A stretch of 64,000 bases of DNA, taken from the NCBI RefSeq assembly GCF_016802725.1, contig NC_052671.1, forward strand, positions 24,310,728 through 24,374,727, read 5' to 3'. Below are positions 16,749-28,805 of the stretch, one piece after another; positions within the stretch are counted from its first letter, which is position 1, and the number at the start of each line of letters is the position of its first letter. The DNA is from Solenopsis invicta (lineage: Eukaryota > Arthropoda > Insecta > Hymenoptera > Formicidae). A program made the position numbers and the translations under genes. The notes below the pieces were generated by a model, which was not told where the DNA came from, searched no databases, and saw nothing but the letters and a program-made list of their open reading frames with translations.

Positions 16749-19700
16749 TTTTTTTTTTTTTTTTTTTTTTTGACGGAGAGGAAATGCGTTATCGCATACC
16801 CCAATCCTCGGGGGAGGCCTGGCGGTTATGTGGGGCTCTTCCCCGCCGACGACAGGTCGGCGGAGACATACCCACTAAAACCTCTCCGGGTGTCCTGCCC
16901 TGGTCCGTAACTGGGGGGCTCCGGGAACGCGTGCAGCATACTTCCGGAGCCCCCCGGACCCAGTCGGCCGTTTGGCGGCCGACTCGTCTCGCCAGGGGGC
17001 GCCATTTCGGCTCCCCTGGCAGGGCTTAAGGCCTTACTGCCTTAGGTCGGGGGAGAGGGACACCGTCCCTCCCCCGCCTCTTCCCCTGATATTGTTTGGG
17101 GGTACAGGCCCGAGGATCCGGCCCCCGCCGGATGTTCCCGGGCCTAGCTGCGCCAATGGCATGAGCTCCCTGACGCTCGTAGGGGGGAGGGGGCATCTAA
17201 TTGTCCCACTCCCCTCAGCCCCGGCGTGGCTGGAATTAGCTCCGCCGGGGGTTACTATCATGTTGAGCTGCCTCGCCCTGCTTCGAGTCCTGCACGCAGG
17301 GCCCTCGGTAGGGGAGGCAGAAGGATCGTCCTCCCTGTTGTTATCGGGGAGGTCACCGTCGCTATCCCTCTCCTCCTCGATAGTTTGGAGGGAGGGGGGT
17401 TGAGCACCGGCGATTCGTCTCCGCTTTCTGCGGGGACCCCCGCCAGGGGGGGGGCCCGGTCGACCTCTCGGAGGGCGGGGATCCCCGCCACCACCATTGC
17501 CCCGGGGGTTGGGTCGGCGACGTCATCGCCTTCCTCCCCCACCGGGTCTTCCTCCCCTCTGCCGTTCTCTGGCAGTTTCTGCCGCCTCCTTCTGCGACAT
17601 AACCTGTTCGCAGAAGGAGGCGACCGCCTTCCAACAACTCTCCCTGAGGACCATCTTGGCAACGACGGCCCCCAGGGAGAGGTCGTCCCCAATTTCGTTT
17701 TTAAGGACTCCGCGCAGCTCGTCCCACGCCGGACAATGTTCCAGCGTGTGCTGCGCAGAGTCCACTTCTGCCTCGCAATGATGGCAATGCGCGGTCGGCT
17801 CTTTTTGGATTCGACACAGGTACTCCCCGAAACAACCATGTCCGGTGAGCACCTGCGTCATCCTATATGATAGGCCGCCCCATGGGCGGTCTACCCACTC
17901 CTCCAGGTGGGGGAGGACGGCCTCCAGAACCCGGGTGCCCACTGTCGGCGGGTTGGCAGTGAGGTGGCTACGCCAATCCTCAATCACCCGCCGACGGGCT
18001 CTCTCTCTCCACGACGCCATGGTCCTCGGGGCGATGTTCTCGCCCCGGAGGCGGGAGGCTTTGACCCGAGCGTACAGTATAGCTCGGGCCGTTGCCAGAA
18101 ACTCCGCTGGCGGCACTCCCGCCAAGACCATTAAGGCGTCGTTTGGAGAGGTGCGATATGCGCGCGCAATGCGTAGGGCCAGCAGCCTCTGCACATCGTG
18201 AAGGTGCTTCCTGATTTTGCTACTGGCCCCCATCGCCTCGCACCATACCGGGGCGCCGTACAGCGCCCCGGACATGACCGCGTGCATGTACGCGCACCTC
18301 GCACCTATGCCCGGGCCCCGGAGGTTGGGCATAAGACCCCTGAGGGCGTCGGCCCTCTTGCCCAACCGTGGGGCTAAGTCGTCGAAGTGCTCGACGAAGC
18401 CCCCATCGGCCGTCCAGGGTCAATCCCAGATATTTAAGGGTTTTCCCCACCTGGATTCGCGTTCCTCCCACGAGGACCGAGGCCTGTGGAGGTGGCCCCC
18501 GGGAGCCATCGTGAAAGAAGATGGCCTCCGTTTTGTGTGGGGCCACCCTCAGCCCCAGGTCCTCGATTGCGCCGACCGCGCATGCCACCGCCCAGTTTGC
18601 TCTCACCACTGCTGCCTCCCAGGAGGCGCCCCCGGCCACCACCAATGTGTCATCGGCGTAGCACACCGTGTGGCAGCCAGGGGGAAGGCCCGTGCGGAGG
18701 ACGACGTCGTAGGCGGCATCCCATAGCAGGGGGCCGAGGACCGACCCCTGCGGGACGCCGCACGTCATGTCCCTCTGCTGCTGGAGTCCATCCTTGTCGA
18801 TGTACTCCAGCGTTCTGCCCCGGAAATAGTCCCTTACCGTCTCGACCAGGTAGGGCGGCAGGCCGTAGTGATCGGCCAGGGCCGCCACCACCTTGCCCCA
18901 CGGGACGGTGTTGAAGGCGTTGGCAATGTCTAACGACACCGCCAACGCCACTCTTCCCTCCCCGGTAATGGACCCCACGAGGGCGCGGACGTGCTGAATC
19001 GCATCCACCGTCGAGCGCTCCTCGCGGAATCCGAACTGACCGGGGGATAGGTCGGGACCTATCCGGGACATATGCCGGACGATGCGGTTGGCGATCACTC
19101 GTTCGTGAATCTTGCCCGCATCGTCCAGCATGCAGAGGGGCCTGTAAGCGGAGGGGTCCTCCGCTGGTTTGCCCACTTTCCTTAGCAGGACAAGCCGGGC
19201 CCTCATCCACCTCGCGGGAAACACGCCTTCCCTGAGACACTGGGTGAGGACCCTTTTGAGGTCCTCACCCACCATCGGCGCGGCCCGGACCCAGACTTTG
19301 CCAAAGACTCCGTCTGGGCCGGGCGCACGGGCTCTGCCCTTATTTCTTATCCGGGCGAAGGCCTCCTCGAGCTCGTAGTCTCTGACCCCCAGTTCGTCCG
19401 ACCAGTCCGGAGGGGGACCGGACCTGGCCGGTATGTCCCTCCCGCGGGTGGGGAACAATTGGTCCACCACCCGCCGCAGGAACCGGGGGTCGAGCGTCTC
19501 TGTGAGGGGAGGGGCCCAGGGGCGAAGTTTGCCAACCGCCATTTTGTACGGTCTGCCCCATGGGTCCCTCGTGAGGCCTGAGATGAATTCCTCCCAGGCC
19601 TCAGCCTTCGCCCGGCGAATGGCGGCCCTCAGCGCCTTCCTGGCGTCTCCGAGGGCCGCCCTCGTCTCCTCGACGTCTGCCTCCACGCCCCGGCGCCGGG

Positions 19701-20358
19701 CGCGCGTGTACGCCCTCCTGGCGGTCACCGTCGCCCGCCTTAGTTCGGCGAGCTCTTCGGACCACCAGTAGGCGGCGCGCTTGGCCCTTGGCCGACTGCG
19801 GGGCATGGAGGCATCGCACGCACGCGACATGGCGTCGCAGAGCCATTCGGCTTCTGCTTCCGCCCCACCGCCTAGCCCCCGGTCAGCCCACGTGGACACC
19901 GTGAGGCTGGCCTCGAGGGCGTCCTGGTCGAGCTTCCTGAGGACCCATCTCCTCTCCGCGGCCTGTCGGCGGTCTCTCGCTCGCACCTCCGCGGGTGTGG
20001 AGGCCACTTCCATCTCGATCAGACGATGGTCTGTGAGCTCCCCAAGGGGAGCGGCCTCCACTCTCCAGGCACTTACCCTAGGAAGTGCGCTCGGAGAGGC
20101 CCAGGTGAGATCCACGATGGATTCACCGCGGCCACCCACGAAGGTGCTGACCCGACCTCGGTATAGCAACGCGAGATCGAGCCCCGCCGCCCACTCCAGG
20201 GGGAGACGGCCTCTGGAGTTCGTGGTCGGGGACCCCCACGCAACTGCGTGGGCGTTGAAGTCCCCTCCCACGATGATCGGTCTGGGAGAGCGCCTGAAGA
20301 TGGCCTCACCCGCCCGCTCCAGGGCCGCCTCGTACTCCCCCCGGCTGAGACTGGGGGG
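16749..20358 (-). mobile_element. R1-clade LINE, 5'-truncated, inserted in copy B
   Basis: 3,610 bp on the minus strand between 16-bp target duplications, ending in a poly(A) tail (T run at 16749-16770). GC-rich, unlike its AT-rich host element. The 5' end starts inside the endonuclease domain. The same family is present almost full length at 40026-46509, as shown by the matching 3' UTR (ATGCGTTACCGCATACCCCA-like block). There is no target specificity for rDNA here. Confidence 0.93.
17523..20358 (-). pseudogene. R1-clade ORF2 (endonuclease remnant, reverse transcriptase), frameshifted
   Basis: The first frame (20358 to 18220) has an APE-type endonuclease tail (PIIVGGDFNAHAVAWGSP, then SIVDLTWASPSAL). 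It then has RT blocks: YRPLCMLDDAGKIHERVIANR, ALAVSLDIANAFNTV, CGVPQGSVLGPLLWD and CYADDTLVVAGG, so the active site is intact. A frameshift near 18400 moves the thumb and C-terminal Cys-His domain (CHHCEAEVDSAQHTLEHC) to the frame 18365-17523. The ORF is open upstream into the duplicated Tudor start codon (ATGACTACTGCTAT), so a fused reading frame starts at 20373. The function would be target-primed reverse transcription. Confidence 0.9.
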
Positions 20359-20374
20359 GATAGCAGTAGTCATC
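20359..20374. repeat. Target site duplication of R1-clade LINE, 5' side
   Basis: GATAGCAGTAGTCATC, identical to 16733-16748. Confidence 0.95.
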
Positions 20375-20474
20375 TATAAGAGAACCACGGACTCATTGGT
20401 GCAAATGTATGGTATTGTTTACATTAGAGATAGAGGGATAAGAATGGAAGAGATTTTTTTTTTTAGTTTTTTTT

Positions 20475-22150
20475 TTAGTTTTTCAACTCGAGAGTATACG
20501 TTGAATTTTCTTTAGGCGGGAGCAGGGGGTAATTGTGCTGTTCCCGTCTAGGATCCTCTTGTAGTTCTGAGAATCTTATTGCTTGCGATCCTGACTCGTC
20601 AGGTGCTGAGGGAGATGGATTCCTTAATTTACAACGGTCTTTTCCTAGGTGTAACAAGAGTTGGGTGATTGAGTCCCATATTGCTCCTACTAAATATAGT
20701 GACCACCCGTACACGGTGTGCAGGGCATATCCGTGCACAAATGTATCTATTATTAGTTTTACAACTCTTACTGACATGTATATTCCGATTATCCCCGCGC
20801 TGACATTCCCAAAGATTAGAAATCGATTCCAGAATTTTTCCCATGCAGATGTAGCTATTTTCTCTATGGAGGCTTCGTCCAAAAGGTTAGAGATAGATCC
20901 TCCATTTATGGACCCCGATTGCCCCATCATTCCTCGGGCTACCGTGTTAAGCAGAGCTGGTCGTTCGGCAGGAAACATTATATTATCCCTAAGCGTTTCG
21001 AGTTCGTTTTCTGTATAAATTCCGCTTGCGGCAAGCGAGCCGGGACTAATATATTTCCATGTTGGTTTAGTCATGGGCTTCATAATTATCGGAGGTAGCG
21101 TCTCGACTGGTTTAGGTGTGAATTTATACCATGAGTCTCCGAGAAGATACATGGCGGGTGCGAGTGAGTTACAAGTAACCTCCGTCCCTTGACGCAATAA
21201 AATATGAGTTTGTGGGGTTAAAAATAGACTCTCGTTATTTCGTAGTACTGGTAGCTGATCATAGCATTTTCCAGTGTGAGCAAGTTTCACTTCGACAGGT
21301 ACGCATTTCACTATATGTATCACTTCTCCGGCTAACAAAGCCATATATCCTGGCCCTTGCATTATGTGGTAGGCGAAAGCGTCTGGGGCGTGAGTGGCGA
21401 GAGCCAATGCGTTTTTTAGTACCTTTTGTTCGAGGGTGCATTGCTGTTGGAGGACATTTCTATATAATTCGTTTACCTGAGTGCGTACGTGTTTTTCCAC
21501 ATACAAAAACTTGGAGTTTATGTAGGCAAAAATATCGAGGTTTTGCGGGCGATATTCCTTACCGAATATTGAACTCCCGAAGGTTGTTTCATAGATCAAT
21601 AATTTCGGGTGTTCGGTTCTTATGAGCGTGTATCCAGTGTGTATATTGTCCTCTCATTGTCAGTGCGAAGGTCGTTTCTTGAGAATTTAAAGAGTAAACT
21701 ACCTGTGATTCTTTGCCGGTATCATCTACTAGTACATCCGCGAATCCATCATAAAGTGACCCGAAATTAGAAAGTGCACATTGACTCGGGGGGAGTGGGT
21801 CCCAGTAGGTGTTTCCTCCTTCTAGATCTACGCATTGGGTGGACTTGAAATCGCAGGTCACTCCGGACCGGAGCACTATTCGATTTGAGTTGAGTTGGAC
21901 CGTGGCCTCATAATCTTGGAGTGTGATTTTTACAGTTGCGAGCACAATAACGTTGGGCCAACTTCCAAAAAGAATCGGAATAACTAGTCCCGTGGCACGT
22001 TCCTGCGTTATCTATGTGCCCTGCTAAAGTTACTGGCCGTGAGACTGATTGATTTGCTTTTAAGTCGGATATTACAGTATTTCCGTGACGATAGGTTCCG
22101 ATCCATTGCATTTTCATGCAAGTTTCACGGGAGGTTTCTTCTATGTATGA
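20475..22150 (-). pseudogene. env: Env-like glycoprotein, remainder with anchor (copy B)
   Basis: Same gene as 6110-7831. The C-terminal frame (21599-20475, 374 codons) is longer than in copy A because it lacks copy A's stop and base loss. It covers most of the second half of the protein, the hydrophobic anchor (near 20810-20760) and the cytoplasmic tail. The ectodomain frames (22117-21908 and 21945-21589) are separated by a 1-base gain near 21970 that copy A lacks. The frame change near 21600 is shared by both copies. Confidence 0.6.
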
Positions 22151-22154
22151 GTAT

Positions 22155-23358
22155 TGTAACGCTGTTGGTTTTCGTGCGGTTCTGGTAGGTGTCAGGATAC
22201 GGTTGCGGATAAGCTCGCCGGATTGGTCGGGTTCGGTGTAATAATCGCACTCGGTATTCAGTTCACAAAAATACTAGATCTTTATTTGGATGTGATATTT
22301 ACATGTAGCCTCATAGCTGATTGCGTCTAACGCCTCGTGACAAGTGGACCCAGCCTTAGCGGGGACGCGATTGGCTCGCGGTGGTCGCGGCGACCAATTG
22401 CCGCTGCGCGGTCGGAATGGTGAGCGGTGGTAACGATGAGCGCGCGGTGACGTGTGGGCTAACGAGCGCGCTAGGCGAGAGCCAAGACTGAAGTTCGAGA
22501 CAAGAAATTACTAACCGCGAGAGTACAGATGAATCGGCAAAGTGACAAAAGATAATTCTAACTTATAATGAGACAAAATAAGAACGGAAGTACTAGAACT
22601 ACGAAATCATAAGAATACATGTGACTCTAACTTAAATTAAATCGCGTGGTTTGAAACGGACTCGGTGTCCGGGGTGGTCGGGGAGCCGCGGAACGCGGGA
22701 TCGGAGCGACGGCGACGATTCCGCGTATCGCCCGAGCCGCCTCGTGCAAAAAGAGGCGAAGTTCTCGTCAGGACGCGGATGCCCTGACGAGGCTTTAGGT
22801 TACGAGAGACTCTTCCCTGAGGGAGAGGACGGATGGGATTGGCTAGGGATACCCAGCCTGCGGACTCGACGAGGATGCTCGTCGTGGGCGGTGATTCGCC
22901 GAGGATACTCGGCTACGGAGCACGGCGTGGATGCTCGCCGTGATTGGCTGTGTACGGTATTCGGTAGGACAGGATTAGCCGAGGATACTCGGCTAGCCGG
23001 AACGACGAGGATGCTCGTCGAGGGGAGTCAGGATGAGGCGAGTATTCTCGTCCTCTTGGGAGTCGGAGTGCGGTCGAGGATACTCGACCTGTCGGATTCG
23101 GCGGACCGAGAAGATCTGACTCGGCGTTTGCACTGCCGGCTTATATATCCGAACGCACGGTTGGGCGGACCAATCCGTGCGTTCGGTCGGCTGGTCCGGA
23201 GTGGGAGCGTTGCCGAACGCCACGGGCGGCGCGCGTGCTGCTGCGTGATCGCAACGACAGGTTAGCCCTGTGCGCGCACGTGGCGTTCTGCCGGTGTTTT
23301 GCTCGGGTGGACGGAGCGGTGCGGCAGTGCGCGCGAGGTGGAGGGGCGTTTTGTTACA
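22155..23358 (-). mobile_element. Solo LTR (1,204 bp) inserted in env of copy B
   Basis: Counterpart of 4902-6105 with the same length, the same TGTAAC/GTTACA ends and the same 4-bp duplication (GTAT at 22151-22154 and 23359-23362). Shared insertion at the same base shows that copies A and B descend from one interrupted ancestor. The palindrome array and TATA-like box (about 23140-23147) are conserved. Confidence 0.9.
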
Positions 23359-23362
23359 GTAT

Positions 23363-23655
23363 TTGCCATTAAGCACGTCACCGGTGTGAGAGAACATTCC
23401 GCATGTTTTTACTATCCTATCGATCTCAACTTTGCATTAAATAACTTTTACTGTTTTAAATTCATTGATCTGTAAGAGTTGTATATATTTTTTGGTCTGG
23501 TTCACACGTTGAAGAGGTATATCGCATTCTTCTGTATTAAGCAAGGACATTGTCGTTATATTTGCCATCGGTGATGCGCAATCGTAGCCTATTATTCCGG
23601 CTGTTTCGCGGGCCCATGCTATTATTAGTATTATAGCCATAACCCGGGGATCCAT
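23363..23655 (-). pseudogene. env: Env-like glycoprotein, N-terminal part (copy B)
   Basis: ATG at 23655 with signal peptide VMAIILIIAWA and the same in-frame TAA as copy A (frame ends at 23437), then ectodomain up to the solo LTR. The splice-acceptor-like TTTCAG lies directly before the ATG (CTGAAA at 23656-23661 on the plus strand). One Gly-to-Ala change relative to copy A is visible in the first Cys block. Confidence 0.6.
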
Positions 23656-23685
23656 CTGAAATTTTGATTGTTGTTACTATTTATT

Positions 23686-24561
23686 TTAATGGTTAAGGAT
23701 GGGTTTTATATGGGAAACTCTCAATCGAGTGGGATGTACAATTCGGCTATTTTTCTTTATTCTTATTTTAACGTTCTTTCTATTTATTATTTCGAGAATT
23801 TCGTGAGGGCCAGTATAATGGTCTCCGAATTTACTGGGTTTAGGCCCTTTTAATAAGAATACGTAATCTCCAGGCTTAAACGTCTGCGGATTAATTTTCT
23901 TGTCGTAGTGTTTTTTCGACTTAATTTTCGCATTAATAACATTTTCGCGGGCGTTGGTTTGGATGCCGTGAAGTTGCGTAACTAAATTTATCAAATAGTC
24001 ATCGTAACTTGCTAATTTATCTTCTGGGCCTAAGAGTTCATTAGTCGGAATTCTTGCTATTTTGCCGAATACTAATTCATATGGCGTGTGCTTCGTGGCT
24101 TCGTGGACGCTGGTATTGTAATTCAATATTGCGAGTCCGACCCATCTATCCCATTGCTTTTGTTCATTAGCATACTGCTTTAAATATTCTCCTAATGCAT
24201 GAAGCGATCTTTCTAATGAGCCGTTTGATTGAGGGTGGAAAGCCGTTGTGCGAAATTTGCGAATTCGGAACAGCTTTGCTATTTTCTTCATTAATTCACG
24301 AATGAAATTTCTTCCTTGATCGGTCAATATGGCTTTGGGCGCTCCTAATACACAAATAAATTTATCTACAAAGGCTTCCGCTATTGTTTCGGAAGTCTGG
24401 TCAGGTAAAGGAATCCCCATACAGAATTTTGTCAGCTGATCCTGCAGGGTTAGAATGTATTCATTTCCTCTCATGGTTTTAGGTAACGACCCCACTATAT
24501 CCATAGCAACTTTGTCGAAAGGAGATCCTGGCGTGTCAGTTATCATCATGGGTTTCATCAT
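23686..24561 (-). CDS. Copy B integrase catalytic core and C-terminal domain
   Basis: 291 aa, same length as in copy A, with D,D(35)E intact (AMDIVGSLP, LTDQGRNF, NGSLERS). Two substitutions are visible in the core (Ser-to-Arg at RNFIREL, His-to-Leu at ERSLHAL). The frame overlaps the upstream pol frame at ATGA and needs a -1 shift to join the HHCC domain, exactly as in copy A. Confidence 0.85.
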   Translation of the reverse strand: MMKPMMITDTPGSPFDKVAMDIVGSLPKTMRGNEYILTLQDQLTKFCMGIPLPDQTSETIAEAFVDKFICVLGAPKAILTDQGRNFIRELMKKIAKLFRIRKFRTTAFHPQSNGSLERSLHALGEYLKQYANEQKQWDRWVGLAILNYNTSVHEATKHTPYELVFGKIARIPTNELLGPEDKLASYDDYLINLVTQLHGIQTNARENVINAKIKSKKHYDKKINPQTFKPGDYVFLLKGPKPSKFGDHYTGPHEILEIINRKNVKIRIKKNSRIVHPTRLRVSHIKPILNH

Positions 24562-27500
24562 TTAGTTTTTACCCTAACTAATTTTTTCAACTGACACTGC
24601 AAACATTGCTGTATATAATGCTGGACATCTGTCTTTAAATTTTCCCAATAGTAATTATGTTTAATTCTGTTATAAGTTTTTGTAACGCCACGATGTCCTC
24701 CGGTAGGCAAGCAATGTGTTTCTCCGATTATAATAGGTCGAAGATCTCTTGGAGGGTATTTAACTAATCCATTGCAAATAATTAGTTTAGTCGTGGAGTT
24801 GATAAACGTTAATTGCAATAGTGGTTTAATGTTATTCCATGGTACATTGTTAACAATATCCGTTTTTGCAATACTAAGAGTTTCTAGTTTTAATTTTTCG
24901 GCCATAACACAGAGATCTTTTAGCACGGCTGTTACCTGAGTTAAAGTCATCGTTGGACCCTCGCGCTGTCCCTCGCTAATGGGCAACGCCATATGGTAAC
25001 GTTTTTTATATTTTATAGCCTTAACCCTGCCTAAGGTAAGATCTTCCAAGTTTGGAAGCTCATTTCTTTCAAATAATTTTTGAGAACCTGAATCTAAAGG
25101 CTTTCTTGTAGTATCTACGAAATATGCTACGTTATCCTTCCGCAAGAATAATAATTCTCGAGAGTCGAAAACGTTGCTTTTAATTATTTGATCTTTAATA
25201 ATAGTAGGCTTTGCTTTTCGTCGTTTATTTATTTCGCTAATTTTATTTGCGTCATTTTCACTATCGCTTCCTTTATCCGGTGGATCATTTCTATTTCTTG
25301 TCTCGTCGTTTTCTTCTTCTTCGTCCTCTGTTTCCTCGTCTTGGTTTTCCATTGTCTCGTCGTCAGTATTATCGGCTTCTCTTGCTGTCGGTCTGTTTCT
25401 AATCTTCGATGATTCGGTTTCGTCTATTGAATAATTATGAGCGGTGTCTTTAATCTTCGCTGTCTGGCTTCTCGTTTGTATTTTGTCGCGTGTAGGAAAG
25501 TCTTGAGTTACTTTCTCTTTCATTGTAGACACAGGCTGCGTGGAATCCATATGGTTATTATACAGATCGTTGTCCGACGTCGGATTCTCAAATTCCTCCT
25601 CGTCTAAGAGATACTATTCAAAGTCTTCGTCTTCTTCGTCTGTTTCTTCTAATAAATTGGCTATAATTTCTGCGTCTTTCGGGTCATTAGGATTTAAGAT
25701 TTTATTATGCTTAACTACATTACAGATTCTTTCATTGCAATTTACTGGATTTCTAGATAAAGCGTCGGCATTAACATTAGTTTTGCCGGCTTTATATACT
25801 ACATCGTAATCGTATTCTGCTAATTTAAGTCTCCAGCGAAGTTTACGCATATTGGCATCTTGTGCATTTTTGAACCAGAGTAGGGGTTTATGGTCTGTTA
25901 CTAGCGTAAATTTGCGTCCGTATAAGTATGGACGAAAATGTTTGACGCAGTATATTATTGCTAATGCTTCCTTTTCGTAGGTGTCATATTTTATTTCATT
26001 ATCGGTTAGTGTACGAGATGCGTATGCTACTGGTCGATCTTTATTTATTTCTCCTTGTGACAAAATGCCTCCCACGGCTATTCCAGATGCGTCGGTAGTT
26101 AAAATAAATGGTTTAGAAAAATCAGGATATTGCAATACTGGTTCTTCGCATAATTTCTCTTTCAATGCTTCGAAAGAATCCTCTTGAGCGGATGCCCTTT
26201 CGAAGCGAACGTCGTTTTTTAGCAAGTTAGACAGTGGTTTGGCTAGTGCTGAAAAATTTGGTATAAATCGCCTGTAATATCCCGCTAGTCCAAGAAACTG
26301 TTTAATATTTTTCGGAGTTTTTGGTCGAGGAAATTGTCTTACGGCTTCTAATTTTTTCGGATCGGGCTTAACACCGTTTCTACCTATTATATGCCCAAGG
26401 TATGTCACTTCAGTCTTCAGAAATTCACATTTAGCAGGTTGTAATTTTAAATTTGCTTTGCGGAGTCGATCCATTAATAGTTTATATTTTCTTTCATGCT
26501 CTTCCAGTGAAGTAGCATAAATAACTATATCGTCCATATAGACGAATAATTCCTTGCCTTGCAATCCGGATAATACTAAATCCATTAAACGTTGGAAAGT
26601 CGCAGGTGCATTTTTTAATCCGAATGGCATTCGTTCGAATTCATAATGCCCGAAGGGAGTAGTAAATGCCGTTTTGTGACCATCGGCGGGGTCCATTTTT
26701 ATTTGATGGAAACCAGAAGCTAGATCGCATACGGAGAAATATTCCGCTCCTCCTAATTGATCCAGGATGTCAACAATGTTAGGTAATGGATAAGCGTCGC
26801 CAATGGTTTTTTCATTCAAAGCGCGGAAATCCAAAACCATTCTCCAGCGTTTGTTTCCCTTTGAATCTTCCTTCTTAGGCACTATCCATATGGGCGTATT
26901 GTAAGGTGACTGAGATAATTTTACTACGCCTCCATCTAACAATTCTTCAACTTGTTTATTTATTTCTTCTTTATGAATTTGAGGAAATCGATATTGTCTA
27001 GTATTGATGGGTCGGTCGTCTGTTGTCGGTATTTGATGTTGCAACACGTGAGTCGCTGTTAATTTTTCTCCGGGTATGTGGAATCTATCCTGGCTGCCGG
27101 ATATAAGACTTATTACGTTATCTCTTTCTTGGATATTTAAATGATCGAGACGTAATAACTCCATAATTTCTGCGAGCCTATTCTGCTCCAAATTTTCAGA
27201 AATTTGAAAACATTCGCGAGGTATTTTATTTTGCAAATCTCGCTTCTCTTCTTCTGTTTGAATTTGTTTACTTTTAAAATTTTCACTCATTTGTTGAGTT
27301 GGGGCAACATTTTCTGCAAGAGATTCATTCTCTTTAGAATAATATAACTTACTTATTTCGGGGGTCTCGGTTCTGTTCTCTTTTGAAGGTATTTTTGTAA
27401 TTGAATGAGAGATGTCATCGTTTCTTATGACCGTTTTGTTTCTAAGAGACTTTATTTTTTCTTGGGAAATAGAGGAACTCTTTTCCTTCGGTTCCCTTAA

Positions 27501-28805
27501 AAAAAAAACCGCATCGCTTGACGAGGTTTGGTAACTTCCCTCTTCACGATCGGCAGGAATGAAGTGCTCTGAGGGTGGGGTTTGGAAACATCCCTCACTA
27601 ATAATTTTTAGATTCTTGGATAATCCATTAGAAGTTTGGTAGCTTCCCTCCGTTTGGATTTGTGAATCGCTAGATAATTTAGGAGGAATTAGGAATTCTC
27701 TCTCCCTAAGAATTTTAAGATTACTGGACAATCCAAGGCAGGTTTGGTGATTTCCGTTTTCTTGAATTTTTGAATCTCTGGGCAATTCAGGAGAGATTTG
27801 GAAGCCTCTTCCTCCAAGGTTTTGGAGATCTGGATTTTTGGAATTAAAATTGTTATTCAATTCTTCATTTTCCTTTAAGATTTTATCTTCATCTTTCTCT
27901 TTTATTTTTGCCTCATTTTTAAATTGATTTTCCTTTATATTCATTCTTCCATTTTCCTTTTCTTCGAGATTTTTCATTTTTATTTGATTACTTAATTTCT
28001 AAATTTTTCCATCAATTAAATTTACCTTCTCGTAATGTGTATTATTTCCACTTTCATTATTAATTTCTTCGTTTACTTCTTCTTTGTTAGTCTTGCATCT
28101 TATTTCCATAATTTCTTCTGGTTCATTTGGCATCTCGATTTTATCCTCATGATCGTCGAGTATATCATTCAAAGGCTTGAGATACAGAGTCGGTACTTGA
28201 ACTTCTACTTCCTCATCCAAAGTACTTATAACATTCAGGTAGCCCTTTCCATCAACGTTTTCTGCTATAGTTTCCTTTGAATAAATTACATGGGCAATTT
28301 TTAATTTAGGTATGTACCCGATTTTTATATCAGGGTTCCCTATTCTCACATAAAATAATGATTCGGACCGTGGAGCTGCGGTAATAATTTCTGGAGAAAA
28401 GAAAGGAACGTTAGTGCCTGCTACGTTTAAATAACCATTAGCATAGTCGATTTTGGAAAATGTTTGTTGAAAGAAATCGTTACCTAATATACCGGATTGT
28501 GATATAGGAAAATTACTTGACACGATATGGAATGTTACTTCTTTCCCGAAAAGAGGAAGAACGATTTCTCCGAGAGTATAAACCGGGTATTCGTTTATTC
28601 CGCTTAACTTCAAAATATTATTGTAATTGATAACTATGTCCGTGGGTATAAAATGTTCTTTAATTATATTCGGTCCTGACCCAGTATCCAATAAAAAGGT
28701 AGTTTGCGGAATCGTTTCACAAAGATTTACCTGAACGGTAGGCACGCGACTATGCTTGTCAAGATTTATGGTTACTTGGCGGGCGGTTAACACATGCTTA
28801 TTTAC
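24558..28805 (-). pseudogene. pol: Copy B pro-pol: protease, linker, RT, RNase H, integrase zinc domain
   Basis: One continuous frame with two nonsense codons, TAG at 27999-28001 (after the protease, where copy A has GAG) and TAG at 25614-25616 (where copy A has TTG). The protease has LLDTGSGPNII and GILGNDFF near 28.68 and 28.49 kb, the retropepsin active-site and late Gly-rich motifs. The RT has WRMVLDFRALN and FVYMDDIVIYA, so unlike copy A the YMDD box is intact. RNase H (TTDASGIAVGGILSQ) and an acidic linker follow, then the integrase HHCC domain to 24558. Protease starts in a frame shifted by -1 against gag, so gag-pro needs frameshifting. Confidence 0.88.

Noticed and set aside
17258..17839. 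Frames in GC-rich LINE 3' UTR
   Set aside because: Composition-driven open frames on both strands without motifs.
16749..20358. rDNA-specific R1 insertion
   Set aside because: Flanks are retroelement sequence, not 28S rDNA; only the clade fits.
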